Positions 1 to 8,808 are shown, counted from the first letter of the stretch. The stretch: 64,000 nt of DNA from Fimbriimonadia bacterium (GCA_039961735.1 JABRVX010000005.1:1-64000), one strand, 5' to 3'. Numbers and translations: made by a program. Notes: generated from the sequence alone by a model not told the origin.

Positions 1-117
1 ATGCTATTCTGCGCGCCGGACAGACAAGCGGCGGTTCGTAGTGCGTTGAGCGACATGCGCGAGTTGGAATTCTCGCTGGCACGGGACGGCAGCAAGATTA
101 TGCTGAACGGCCGCTGA
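1..117 (+). CDS. C-terminal end of a GHMP-type sugar kinase (partial)
   Basis: The reading frame is open from the window edge to a TGA at 115-117, giving the last 38 residues. The pattern (a short FCAPDRQ strand, a helix ending in MREL, then FSLARDGSKIM) resembles the C-terminus of GHMP kinases of the heptose-7-phosphate or fucose kinase type. Its stop overlaps the start of the next gene (TGATG), so the two are translationally coupled. A sugar kinase next to a sugar-1-phosphate nucleotidyltransferase is the usual pairing for making an activated NDP-sugar. The substrate cannot be read from this fragment, and the family call rests on a short tail plus context. Confidence 0.5.
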   Translation: MLFCAPDRQAAVRSALSDMRELEFSLARDGSKIMLNGR

Positions 118-1052
118 TGCGAGGTCTTATTCTTGCGGCAGGCTTGGGAACGCGACTTCGCCCCGTCACCAATCGGGTGCCGAAGCCGCTGCTTCCCATC
201 GCGAACAAGCCTACCATTCACTACTCCATCGAAGCACTGTGGGACGCCGGCATCCGGGAGATCACCGTCGTCACGGGACACCACGCCGAGGTGCTGGAGG
301 ACGCGCTGTCACGGCTTAGCGGAGACCCAGTCCGGTTCGCCCGACAGCCCGAGCCGCGAGGACTTGCTCACGCCGTGCAGTGCGCCGAACAATCGCTGGG
401 AGACGAGCCGTTCATGCTGCTGTTGGGAGATACGCTGCACGACCTTCCGCTAGCAGAGCTCCGTAGGCAGTTCGAGGACCTGCAAGCAGATTGTGTGTCA
501 GTGGTGGCGCCCGTAGACAACCCGAAGCGCTACGGGATTGCGGTGGTGGAGGGCGAGCGCATCGTCCATCTAGAAGAGAAACCCTCCGACCCTCGCTCTA
601 ATCTGGCGATGGCCGGGGCTTACGTATTCGGACCGGCCATCTGGGACGTGCTCGTCGAACTGCGCCCTTCCGCGCGAGGCGAGATGGAGATCACGGATGC
701 CATCCACGCGATGGTGGAGGCGGGCAGAGCAGTGTACGCATTCCGATTCGATGGGTGGTGGCAAGACACCGGAACTCTCGAGGGCATGCTCCTGGCCAAC
801 CGCTACTGGATGGAGAAGCAAGGTGTCCGAGATGCTCTACTCGGACCCGGTGCGCAGCTAGACTCATGTGAGGCGGCGGATTACTGCTCCATCGGCGAGC
901 TAGCCGAGGCGCGAAATGGCACCCTGCGCAACTGCATACTACTCCCTGGCGTGCGCGTAGATCTGAACGGCGGCACGGCCGACTCGTGTCTGATCGGCAG
1001 CGACGCCACATTCCCTCGAGGCGGCTCGGTCTCACTCGAGGTGTTAGGCTAG
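117..1052 (+). CDS. sugar-1-phosphate nucleotidyltransferase (long RmlA/StrD type)
   Basis: This 311-residue protein transfers a nucleotide to a sugar-1-phosphate to make an NDP-sugar. The N-terminal LAAGLGTRLRP loop with the PKPLLPIANKP segment is the nucleotide-binding signature. GDTLHD at about residue 104 holds the metal-binding Asp. EEKP (about 153) and GWWQDTG (about 218) are typical of glucose-1-phosphate thymidylyltransferases of the long form. The last ~80 residues form an irregular left-handed beta-helix tail. It is coupled to the kinase upstream. Base and sugar specificity (dTTP/glucose, GTP/heptose or mannose) is not decided by the motifs visible. Confidence 0.88.
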   Translation: MRGLILAAGLGTRLRPVTNRVPKPLLPIANKPTIHYSIEALWDAGIREITVVTGHHAEVLEDALSRLSGDPVRFARQPEPRGLAHAVQCAEQSLGDEPFMLLLGDTLHDLPLAELRRQFEDLQADCVSVVAPVDNPKRYGIAVVEGERIVHLEEKPSDPRSNLAMAGAYVFGPAIWDVLVELRPSARGEMEITDAIHAMVEAGRAVYAFRFDGWWQDTGTLEGMLLANRYWMEKQGVRDALLGPGAQLDSCEAADYCSIGELAEARNGTLRNCILLPGVRVDLNGGTADSCLIGSDATFPRGGSVSLEVLG

Positions 1053-1168
1053 CACCAGCTCTATCCCACCATTCACAGGGGGTAGGGCCTGGGGCACGCG
1101 CAGGTGATCAACGCGCGTTGAGCACATGAGTGAAGGGCTCCAATCACGCTGCAAAAGGCGTATGGAAG

Positions 1169-1240
1169 GCGCCGAAGCCTCCACCGCCGGCGGTGAAGGC
1201 TTCGGCGCTAAGAGCGAACGCCCCCGCCGGAGCGGGGGCG
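1169..1240. terminator. two stacked hairpins between convergent genes
   Basis: 1169-1208 is a near-perfect 40-base palindrome (20-base arms, one mismatch). 1219-1240 is a second GC-rich stem of 9 bp with a 4-base loop. They lie between the nucleotidyltransferase (plus) and the secreted protein (minus), so they most likely act as a bidirectional terminator. Neither has a long T-tract. Confidence 0.7.
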
Positions 1241-1268
1241 TAAGCCACGTTATCGGTTAGGGTGCGGA

Positions 1269-2426
1269 CTAGTTGCCGCTCTGACCGAAGTTGATCAGGA
1301 CCGTGTTGAGGTCGGCGATGTTGACGGTATTGTCGTAGTTGGCATCGCCAGCGCGCAGGTTGAACACACCGGTGGTGGTGAAGCCTACCGGGTCCGGAGT
1401 CACGCCAAACAGCGAGCGGCTCAGGTAACCGTTGAACGCCTCGACGCGGATGTCGAACGGGCCGGTGCTGCTGAAGGGCAGCGAGAACTCATTACCGTTC
1501 GGGCCGTACAGATACACGAGGTTGGTCTCGGCGAAGCCCGAGCTGTCCGTCACAGTCACGTAGCAGGTGTTCTGCGGGAAGGCAGGAACGCCACCAAGCA
1601 GGCCGAAGTCGCCCGCCAGCTCGCCGCGGAACGCATACTGGCCATTGAACGCGTACGAGAAGTTGGCGCGCGGGTTGCCGCCGAACCAGTAGCAGCCTGC
1701 CAGACCGAAGCTGTACATAACGTTGTCGCTGACGGAAGGCCCGTTCTGATACGCGTAGTTACCGCGGGTGTACTGCACGTAGCGGCCCAGCGGCACACCG
1801 TCGCCACCGTTCATCAGGATTGGACCGGTGGTGTTGCCGGCGCCGAACGTGTGATTGTAGTAGCCATGCTGTACCCAGATGCGGCCGGCCACAATCGTGG
1901 GAGAAGCGCTTACGTCGATCGTGACAATCCACGAGAAGCCGCTATCCTGCGGTAGCCCAGGGATGGTGTATGCAGCGAGAGCGAGGCCCCCGATGGCAGT
2001 GCAGCCCTGGTCGTAAATGTCCGAGTCGTCGTCCGCGGTGGCATCATAGATCAAAAGGTCCAGGTCCACCGTGTCGGCAGGGCCGGCACCCGAACCGTCG
2101 TAGTACCAAACCACGATCTCGTTGATCTGCGCTGGCGCAGGGATGCCGATGCTCTCTGACCAGCCGTCGGAAGCCGCAGCCGGGAAGTAGTAGCCGCTAT
2201 CGCCCTCAGGGCCGGCGTTGATCACGGAGTAAAGCGGCAGGTTCGTGCTGCTCGCCTGCACGCCGACACCGCTATCCACGCGGCCGATGCCGTCTGGGCC
2301 CACGGTAACGTGAACGTGCTTGGTGGGAATGTTCTCGGGCATCTTGGTCGCGTTGATCACGCCATCAGCGAACGCCGCGGTGACGAGGCACGCGGCAGCG
2401 AGAAGCGTCAAGGAGCGAGTAACCAT
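1269..2426 (-). CDS. secreted protein with dockerin-like C-terminal tail
   Basis: 385 residues. The N-terminus is a classical signal peptide (VTRSLTLLAAACLVTAAFA) with cleavage after AFA. The body is beta-rich, full of Gly, Tyr, Asn and Asp, and carries no catalytic motif I recognise. The last ~28 residues (GDANYDNTVNIADLNTVLIN) form one EF-hand-like dockerin type I half: a Ca-binding D-x-N-x-D loop followed by a helix. A related but complete tail ends the protein at 52656-53618. The start ATG follows an AAGGA-type ribosome-binding site, and a good promoter lies upstream at 2487-2515. It is probably an exported or surface protein; its partner and function are unknown. Confidence 0.75.
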   Translation of the reverse strand: MVTRSLTLLAAACLVTAAFADGVINATKMPENIPTKHVHVTVGPDGIGRVDSGVGVQASSTNLPLYSVINAGPEGDSGYYFPAAASDGWSESIGIPAPAQINEIVVWYYDGSGAGPADTVDLDLLIYDATADDDSDIYDQGCTAIGGLALAAYTIPGLPQDSGFSWIVTIDVSASPTIVAGRIWVQHGYYNHTFGAGNTTGPILMNGGDGVPLGRYVQYTRGNYAYQNGPSVSDNVMYSFGLAGCYWFGGNPRANFSYAFNGQYAFRGELAGDFGLLGGVPAFPQNTCYVTVTDSSGFAETNLVYLYGPNGNEFSLPFSSTGPFDIRVEAFNGYLSRSLFGVTPDPVGFTTTGVFNLRAGDANYDNTVNIADLNTVLINFGQSGN

Positions 2427-2486
2427 CTTTGTCCTTAGTCCTTTCTAGCCTCAAAACTAGTCGGTCTACTGAGAAAACCGCAATAC

Positions 2487-2515
2487 ATGATAGCACGACT
2501 CGGGCCAGTTGTCAA
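2487..2515 (-). promoter_or_regulatory. sigma-70-type promoter for the dockerin-tailed protein
   Basis: On the minus strand, TTGACA (2515-2510) and TATCAT (2492-2487) are separated by exactly 17 bases. They lie about 60 bases before the start codon at 2426, in an otherwise gene-free 253-base gap. The -35 matches consensus in all six bases and the -10 in four. Confidence 0.75.
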
Positions 2516-2679
2516 ACCCAAATGTCCGTTTTTTGCGGAACTGGGAGAGAATCCGGGAGCGAAGCCGGGACTTTGCCGATTCTTATCTGCACAAAACTTC
2601 ACCAGGTTCGCTATATGGCAACCGATAGCACAAGCGGGTTGATCCAAAACGAACGAACACGCGCATTCTTGCCGTGCGG

Positions 2680-5247
2680 CTATCTGGACAGCAGCATCCT
2701 CTCCCCCTCGATCCGCAGCGCGCCGACGCACATTCCCGTATGCGTAACACGGCGACTACTCACCTCGTCGGGCTGCCTACCCCCTACGAATACTTGAATT
2801 CCTCCCGCTTCGACCCAACGGCTACCAGTTTCGTCCACGCGCGACAACTCGCGAGGACCGAGTACGAACTCCACGCGGGCCTCGGCACCCGGCTTCAGAT
2901 GAACGCGCCGGAAACCCGCCAGCGCTCGCAGCGGCTTGCGGCCGGTCGCCGCGGCGTGAGCGAGGTAGAGTTGAACGACCTCATCCCCGGCTCGGTCGCC
3001 TTCGTTTCGCACAGTAACGCGCACTCTTACCGGTTCGCCCGGTGTCGCGATTCCAGGATCGATGGAAAGGTCGCTGTAGGCGAACCGCGTGTAACTCAGC
3101 CCGAAGCCGAACGGGTAGAGCGGCTCACCCTCGAAATAGCGATACGTCCGGCCTTTCATCGAGTAGTCGTCGAAGGGCGGTAAGTCGGCGACCGATCGGT
3201 AGAAGGTGACGGGCAGGCGGCCGGCTGGGTTGTAGTCGCCGAAGATCACGTCGGCAATCGCCGCTCCGCCCTCCTCGCCGGGGTACCAGGCGCACAGCAC
3301 GGCGCCGCAATGATCGTCCGCCCAGTTCAGCGCCACAGCAGAACCGGCGATGAGAACGACGACCACGGGGGTGCCTGTCGCATGCACCCCCTCCAGGAGA
3401 CCTTGTTGTACTTTCGGGAGGTCGAGCGACGTGCGGTCGCCCCCGTAAAAACCCTCGATGTCCAGCCGAAGCTCCTCGCCCTCCAGTTCCGGTGACAGGC
3501 CGACGCAGACGATGGCAACGTCCGCTCGCTTGGCGGCGTCCACGGCCTCCGCCAGCAAGTTTTTGCTCGGGACCGCCCACAGCAGCTTCGCCGCCGCTTG
3601 GCCTTCGTGTTCGAAGTACTCTATTCGCAGGTCGTACTCCCGTCCGGCCTCTAGGTGGACTTTGCGGCGCGAGGTGGTCACCGAATGCTCCGTCCAGTCT
3701 TCCACCAGCAACTCGCGGTCCAAGAACATTCGGAATCCGTCGCCCGACGCAAAGGCGAGGTCATACTCGCCGCTCACCGGTGGCTTCAGCTTGCCGGTCC
3801 AGCGCACTGAGAAGTGATCTTTGGGGAGGGTGGAGTCCGGTGGGCGCGTCTCCCAGTCGAAGTTGACCGTCTCGTCCAGTCGTGTGAGGGCCGGCTCGCC
3901 CTGCAGGTCGCGGTTGGCGAAGTACTCTCCGAGCAGGCCGGTCTGGCCGGGCTGACCTCCGGCCGGAATCAGTGCCTCGGTCGGGACCGGTTCCAATTCC
4001 ATGCCAGTCAACCTACAGCCCTTCGCGTAAAGTATCTTCGTATCGGCGGAAACCTTCGCGCAAATGCCGGCGAGGGGGGTGACCGGGTCCACCGGAGTTC
4101 CGCTGTAGTTGCCGAGCTGTGCGACGTCGGCGTTCGGTCCGATAACCGCGATGGTGCCAAGGCCCTTGCACAGGGGAAGCAAGCCGTCGTTCTTCAACAG
4201 CACGATCGACTCGCGGGCGGTGCGAAGCGCTTCCATTCGATGCTTCGGCGAGCAGACCACGCTCATCGGTATCTGGGCGTACGGCACTTTCTCATCGGGG
4301 TCGAACATGCCGAGGCGGAATCGGGCCGTCAACAGGCGGCGCAGGGCCACGTCCAACTCGGTCTCGGTGATCAAGCCCTGCTCCACCGCCCTGGTCAGCG
4401 CCGCATAGGTGCCGCCGCAGTTCAAGTCTGTGCCCGCCTTCACTGCCACCGCTGCAGCCTCCTCGGCGCTCTCGGTGAACTTGTGTCCGGTGAAGATGTC
4501 GTGGATGGCTCCGCAGTCCGAGACCACGTAGCCTTCGAAGCCCCAATCCTTGCGAAGCAATTCCATCAGATACCTGTTTGCGCTAGCGGGCTCGCCGTTG
4601 ATGCTGTTGTAGGCGGACATGACCGAGTGTGCCTTGGCTTCGACCACGGTCTCTCGAAACGCGGGCAGATAGGTGTCGTGAAGGTCGTACTCGTCGGCGA
4701 CGGCGTCGAACTCGTGGCGCAGGGGCTCTGGCCCACTGTGCACGGCGTAGTGCTTGGGCGTGGAAACCAGCTTCAGGTACTTCGGGTCGTTGCCCTGGAG
4801 ACCGCGGACAAAGGCGGAAGCCAACTTGCCCGTGAGATAAGGGTCTTCGCCCCATGTCTCCTGGCCTCGTCCCCACCTCGGGTCGCGGAAGATGTTGATG
4901 TTGGGGCTCCAATAAGTGAGGCCGAAGAAGATGCCGCGGTTGTTGCGCTTGACGGCGTCGTGGTGCTTGGCGCGCGCCTCGTCCGAGATGGCTTCAGCTA
5001 CCCGGAGGATGAGTGCCTCGTCCCATGTGGCGGCCATTCCGATGGCCTGCGGGAAGACCGTTGCGTTACCCGCCCAAGCGACGCCGTGGAGGCATTCGTT
5101 CCACCAGTTGTAGGCGGGCACTCCGAGGCGGGGGATCTCGGCGGCCTCGTGCATCATCTGCGAGACCTTCTCCTCCAAAGTCATCTGGCAGAGCAGGTCT
5201 TCGACGCGCTGGTCTATTGTGAGTGTGGGGTCCTGCCACCGGGCCAT
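2680..5247 (-). CDS. glycoside hydrolase family 3 with PA14 insert
   Basis: 855 residues, a beta-glucosidase/beta-xylosidase-type exo-hydrolase. The GH3 N-terminal barrel spans about 1-310, with KHY (165-167) and the nucleophile Asp244 in VVSDCGA. The C-terminal alpha/beta domain begins near 330. It is interrupted at about 425-560 by a PA14 carbohydrate-binding domain (GEYFANRDL ... SGEYDLAFASGDG), and a fibronectin-III-like domain closes the protein. This layout is known for plant-cell-wall or beta-glucan GH3 enzymes. No signal peptide is visible from the chosen ATG, which follows AAAGGAGGAG, so the enzyme may be cytoplasmic and act on imported oligosaccharides. Exact substrate is undetermined. 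Confidence 0.93.
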   Translation of the reverse strand: MARWQDPTLTIDQRVEDLLCQMTLEEKVSQMMHEAAEIPRLGVPAYNWWNECLHGVAWAGNATVFPQAIGMAATWDEALILRVAEAISDEARAKHHDAVKRNNRGIFFGLTYWSPNINIFRDPRWGRGQETWGEDPYLTGKLASAFVRGLQGNDPKYLKLVSTPKHYAVHSGPEPLRHEFDAVADEYDLHDTYLPAFRETVVEAKAHSVMSAYNSINGEPASANRYLMELLRKDWGFEGYVVSDCGAIHDIFTGHKFTESAEEAAAVAVKAGTDLNCGGTYAALTRAVEQGLITETELDVALRRLLTARFRLGMFDPDEKVPYAQIPMSVVCSPKHRMEALRTARESIVLLKNDGLLPLCKGLGTIAVIGPNADVAQLGNYSGTPVDPVTPLAGICAKVSADTKILYAKGCRLTGMELEPVPTEALIPAGGQPGQTGLLGEYFANRDLQGEPALTRLDETVNFDWETRPPDSTLPKDHFSVRWTGKLKPPVSGEYDLAFASGDGFRMFLDRELLVEDWTEHSVTTSRRKVHLEAGREYDLRIEYFEHEGQAAAKLLWAVPSKNLLAEAVDAAKRADVAIVCVGLSPELEGEELRLDIEGFYGGDRTSLDLPKVQQGLLEGVHATGTPVVVVLIAGSAVALNWADDHCGAVLCAWYPGEEGGAAIADVIFGDYNPAGRLPVTFYRSVADLPPFDDYSMKGRTYRYFEGEPLYPFGFGLSYTRFAYSDLSIDPGIATPGEPVRVRVTVRNEGDRAGDEVVQLYLAHAAATGRKPLRALAGFRRVHLKPGAEARVEFVLGPRELSRVDETGSRWVEAGGIQVFVGGRQPDEVSSRRVTHTGMCVGALRIEGERMLLSR

Positions 5248-5480
5248 GAGGGGCTCCTCCTTTGCTCGGGCTCGGGTGCCGCCCGTGGTGACCGACGGGC
5301 GCTCGGACAGCTAGGTTCGGCGGTTCACGGTCCATCCCTGCGGCGTGCCGTTTTGCCGCATCGGACAATAGGAAGGCGGAGACACACGCGGCTCGAAGCA
5401 GACAGCTACCATCCGGACGCACGGCAACGACGCAAGCCGACTGTCGGGGGATGGTGCGGTGCAGGCTACAGATGGCCCGG

Positions 5481-6860
5481 CTAGGAGACGGGTGAGGGGC
5501 CGTTCTCGCGGAGGGAGCCGCGCTCCATCGCGGCCAGAACCTCGGCCTGGGCGGATGCAATCGTGGCCAACGCGACCGCCCGCTGAGCATCTCCCTCCAC
5601 CGAATGAGATCCTGTCAGCTCCCGCATCGCATCCGCAGTGTACAGCGTGGAAGAGACCCTAACAAACTCGCTGCCATCCACACCCGAGGAGACGTGGCAG
5701 TCGTGCACCACCATTGTGCAATCGCTGGGCAGAGCGTGGCTGATTGCATCAGCAACCACCTGCGCCACCGTCTTCAGCGTGGAGGCGTGATCCGGAGGGC
5801 CGGATAGCGTGGCACTGAAAAGGCTTTCGCCCACTCGCAGCTCCACCGAAACCACGCTGTCGCCATCGCCCGCCACCACGCTCAGCGAACGAAGAGCGAT
5901 AGGACCTACGTCACCGACGTCCACGGTGACCACGGCCTGTGCAGGGGGGGCGATCTGGGCCTCTTCCTTCTTGCGCTCCTTCATCTTCTGGCAGTTCTTG
6001 CTTGCCTGGTTGATCAACGCATCGAGCGTCGCGGCGTAGTGGATGTCCTCGCGCTCTCGGTCACGCTGTCCACCGAACGCACCCCACGATACGGTGATCG
6101 GGTCCTCGGAGCCGATGGGTCGGAGGCACGCTACCGCGTGCGCCAGGTCCGCGGCCAGGGCGTTCGCCGCTTCTGAGCGTCGCATGGTCGCGATCGCGAA
6201 CTCGTCCCCTCCATATCGGCAAAGGAAGTCCATATGAGTGTCCACGCCGTCGCGCAGGGCACCCGCTACCTCCTGCAGCACCTGGTCGCCTATCAGGTGA
6301 CCGAACAGTTTGTTGAACTGCCCGAAGTTGTCGAGGTCGAAGAACAGGATGGAAAGCTCCTTGCCAGTGCGGAACTTGGCGAGCGCCCAGTCCCGCAGAC
6401 TGTCGGACCAAGGCAGACCAGTCAGTGGGTCCTCGGACCGCCCGACCTCGTTGAGCAGGTTCACCGCCCCGACCAAGCCGATGAGCGCGTCGTTGGAGAC
6501 TACCGGCACCCTGCTCAGCTTCTGGTTCGTCAGCAACTCGGCCGCTTCGCGAACGGAGGCATCCGGCGGCAGATACGGAGCGTCCTTGCGCATCACGCGC
6601 AGCAGCGGCTCATCTGGGGGTGCGGTAATGAGGTCCTTCCAGTCTACGGTGCCGAGATACGCGCCGCCTTCGACGATGGCAACCAGTTCGACGGAAAGGC
6701 CCTTCATGATCGCGAGGGCCATTCGAACCGTATGGTCGGGGCACAGCCAAAGCGGTGCCTCCATCACGTCGGAAACCAGCTTCACGTCCGCAGGTCGTCT
6801 TTCAATAGCCGGCACAAGGGGTCGTCCCCTTTGCACGAGCGCGTATTCTGGCTTGTTCAC
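5481..6860 (-). CDS. CBS-pair / GGDEF diguanylate cyclase-like protein
   Basis: 459 residues with no membrane segment. Two CBS motifs span about 28-140 and may sense an adenine nucleotide. A GGDEF domain (about 145-290) follows, with an intact YGGDEF at 216-221 and FDLDNF at 174-179, so cyclic-di-GMP synthesis is likely. The RxxD product-inhibition site normally five residues before GGDEF is absent. The last ~150 residues form an alpha/beta extension I cannot name. The GTG start has GGAG seven bases upstream. It lies upstream (minus strand) of the GH3 gene with a 233-base gap, so the two need not be co-transcribed. Confidence 0.87.
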   Translation of the reverse strand: MNKPEYALVQRGRPLVPAIERRPADVKLVSDVMEAPLWLCPDHTVRMALAIMKGLSVELVAIVEGGAYLGTVDWKDLITAPPDEPLLRVMRKDAPYLPPDASVREAAELLTNQKLSRVPVVSNDALIGLVGAVNLLNEVGRSEDPLTGLPWSDSLRDWALAKFRTGKELSILFFDLDNFGQFNKLFGHLIGDQVLQEVAGALRDGVDTHMDFLCRYGGDEFAIATMRRSEAANALAADLAHAVACLRPIGSEDPITVSWGAFGGQRDREREDIHYAATLDALINQASKNCQKMKERKKEEAQIAPPAQAVVTVDVGDVGPIALRSLSVVAGDGDSVVSVELRVGESLFSATLSGPPDHASTLKTVAQVVADAISHALPSDCTMVVHDCHVSSGVDGSEFVRVSSTLYTADAMRELTGSHSVEGDAQRAVALATIASAQAEVLAAMERGSLRENGPSPVS

Positions 6861-6962
6861 TGCCGCTCCATGGCTGCCGCCTTCGGTTCCTTCCTCGGCA
6901 CTTCATTATGCCCCACGTTCGGTAAGCCTGCCAGAGGGAAGTTGCAGGGCCTATGCCGGTTT

Positions 6963-8018
6963 TCAGCAGGGCAGGGAGGCGTCGCCTAGCAGTTCCGCGT
7001 CCAGCGCCGCAGTGAGGGCGCGCATCGTGGCCTTGACGGCGGGGTCGAGGTCGGCCACCGCCTCGATCTGCCGAGCGCCGTGGTGCACGCGCGAGCGGCT
7101 AACGCCGAGCCAGTTGGCTGCGATGGCCTCGGTCACGCCTGCGTACCGGGTCAGCAAGAATGCTGCCCAGTTCACCGCCTCCTCGCCGGCGATCCCGAAC
7201 CTGGCCAGCACGGAGTCCACCGCCTCGGGAAGCTCGGCATAGGCGCCCCCGCACTCCAACGGGCCGAGCAGCCCGGCAACTCTCGCTGGGTTCAGTGCCG
7301 CCTGCCCGCCGTGGTCATGCAGGACGAGTAGCCTGTGGAGCGCTCCCTGCAGACCGTGCAGACCGTCGCGGACGCGTTCACCGATGAGGCGAACAGACTC
7401 ACTGTTGAGTTGGAGCCCGCTCTGCTTGGCCATCTGCGACATCAGCAGCACGCGGTCCGCAAAATCCGGCTGATGCAGCACGGCATAGGTCCAGCCTTCC
7501 CCTCCGAGTCCGAAGCGCTCACGCTCTTTCGCTGTCGGAGGCTTCAGGCAACTCAGGATCACTTGCCCCCCTGCGTCCACCACTTGACGAACGGCATCGG
7601 CAAGCGCCTCGGCAGCAGAGCGCACACCAAGGATCGCGTGGACGTCGTCCACGATCAAGGCCCTCACGTTTCGAACGGGCTGCCGCTGAAGTAACCACTG
7701 GTCGGCTCGGTACATCCGTACCGATCTGCGGCGCGAGTGACTTACCAATGCAGCCTGAATCCCATGGAGCAACAGCGTTTTCCCGGAACCGTGCGGCCCG
7801 CAGACCAAAAGCCGAGCGTCATCCGTGTCCAAGAAGTGCTGGGCCGCAGCAAGAGCTTCGAGATTGCAGGGAGCCTTTGCGATGCCGCGTGCCCAATCGC
7901 CTAGCCGAAGTCCGGTATCCGCGGTTTGGGGCGAGACTAAGATGTCTGCCACCGCGTGACGGACACCGCCGAGACCGTTAGTACAACCAACCGCCTTCGT
8001 CGCATACTCGCAGTCCAC
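6963..8018 (-). CDS. DnaA-like AAA+ ATPase
   Basis: 351 residues from the GTG at 8018, chosen because GGGAG lies five bases upstream; an in-frame TTG at 8030 has no such site. Walker A GPHGSGKT is at 74-81 and Walker B LIVDDVH at 121-127. The C-terminus resembles DnaA domain IV: a helix-turn-helix around EAIANWLGVSRSRVHHGARQI, corresponding to the region of DnaA that reads the DnaA box. Length is short of a full DnaA (~450), and the Walker A loop is not the usual GLGKTHL form. It could be a divergent initiator or a Hda-like regulator. The nearby dnaN and ftsZ favour a replication role. Confidence 0.72.
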   Translation of the reverse strand: MDCEYATKAVGCTNGLGGVRHAVADILVSPQTADTGLRLGDWARGIAKAPCNLEALAAAQHFLDTDDARLLVCGPHGSGKTLLLHGIQAALVSHSRRRSVRMYRADQWLLQRQPVRNVRALIVDDVHAILGVRSAAEALADAVRQVVDAGGQVILSCLKPPTAKERERFGLGGEGWTYAVLHQPDFADRVLLMSQMAKQSGLQLNSESVRLIGERVRDGLHGLQGALHRLLVLHDHGGQAALNPARVAGLLGPLECGGAYAELPEAVDSVLARFGIAGEEAVNWAAFLLTRYAGVTEAIAANWLGVSRSRVHHGARQIEAVADLDPAVKATMRALTAALDAELLGDASLPC

Positions 8019-8087
8019 AACTTCTCCCAATAATCACCAGAAATGGTGTAATAAGTGTAAGGCACTCGGCCCATTCTTGCCGTCACG

Positions 8088-8333
8088 GTGCACGGGGGTG
8101 CAGCCGCCACGTTTCAACAGTATGCTCAGTGTAGACAAGGCGAAGGCGATGAGTCAAGAGATCATCGAGTCCGAAAAAACCCGCTCTACGTTGAATATGA
8201 GCTGTTTCCTGCTGATTTCTCCGCTCGCCCGTTCACTGCGAATCGCAACAAGATTCTCGAAAAAGTGCCCGACGACCTCCAGACTGCCCAATGGTACTTT
8301 CGTTTTCCCTATGACGAAAAGGCTGATTATTAG
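8088..8333 (+). CDS. possible small protein, unrecognised
   Basis: This is an 81-codon frame starting at GTG. From about residue 30 it reads as a plausible globular protein rich in Tyr, Phe and Trp (LYVEYELFPADF, QWYFRFPYDEKADY), while the first 30 residues look like noise. There is no convincing ribosome-binding site, and a 73-codon frame on the opposite strand (8154-8375) looks almost as plausible. It may be a gene remnant. I do not recognise a family. Confidence 0.2.
   Translation: MHGGAAATFQQYAQCRQGEGDESRDHRVRKNPLYVEYELFPADFSARPFTANRNKILEKVPDDLQTAQWYFRFPYDEKADY
8128..8157 (-). promoter_or_regulatory. possible promoter of the dnaA-like gene
   Basis: On the minus strand, TTGACT (8157-8152) is followed after 18 bases by TACACT (8133-8128). 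A transcript would begin about 100 bases before the GTG at 8018, and its leader would carry the hairpin at 8035-8048 just upstream of GGGAG. Confidence 0.4.
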
Positions 8334-8808
8334 CGGGGTGTTAGGGCCAACGTTGTACTCCGTTGCTCGCAGCATCGCCGCAACCGGCGGGCTGACGGCG
8401 CGCCCATTGTAACTGCCGTCTCACCGTGAACATCTCAATCTACCGATAGGGCGGGGTGTTGACTTCCAGACCGCTCCCTGTGTAGCCTTTAGGGTGTCGC
8501 CGAAAGGTGACATCGGCTCGAGTAGTGTTTGGTCGCCGGCAGAGGTCGGCGTACGATGAGTGGCATCGCGCAGGTGGGGCAAATGTCAAGCGGAAGCCCC
8601 ATCCAAGAAAGGGCGTCGCGCTGTGCTCGGATGGGTGGAAACACCGGTCTGACAGAGCGCGAGCGCGGGCACGAAGTGCGGCTGTTACGCATCGCAGGCC
8701 TACTCGAGCCTATCTATTATCTCTTCCGGCGACTCTGGCAAGGGAAATCGGGTCACGGGTCGAACCCACTGATGGTCACGGCAAATGCAGCAAAGGGGAT
8801 TGTACGAC

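Larger units (their letters stand above)
8019..8808. other. 790-base gap between divergent dnaA-like and ftsZ genes
   Basis: This is the largest non-coding stretch in the left half of the window and is locally richer in A+T at 8031-8060 and 8150-8340. It holds a short hairpin (8035-8048, GAAA loop) just before the dnaA-like ribosome-binding site, a GTGTAA direct repeat (8046-8051 and 8055-8060), a possible minus-strand promoter (8128-8157), a small open frame (8088-8333) and a TTGACT box at 8459-8464. I found no clear TTATCCACA-type DnaA box by eye. Confidence 0.5.

Noticed and set aside
3814-5484. A 556-codon open frame on the plus strand, opposite the GH3 gene
   Set aside because: The opposite strand is a complete, motif-bearing GH3 enzyme. 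The frame's protein has a composition typical of an antisense shadow in GC-rich DNA and no recognisable domain.
8740-8785. A tRNA-like GGGTCGAACCC stretch
   Set aside because: No 7-base acceptor pairing or anticodon arm can be built around it, so it is not a tRNA.
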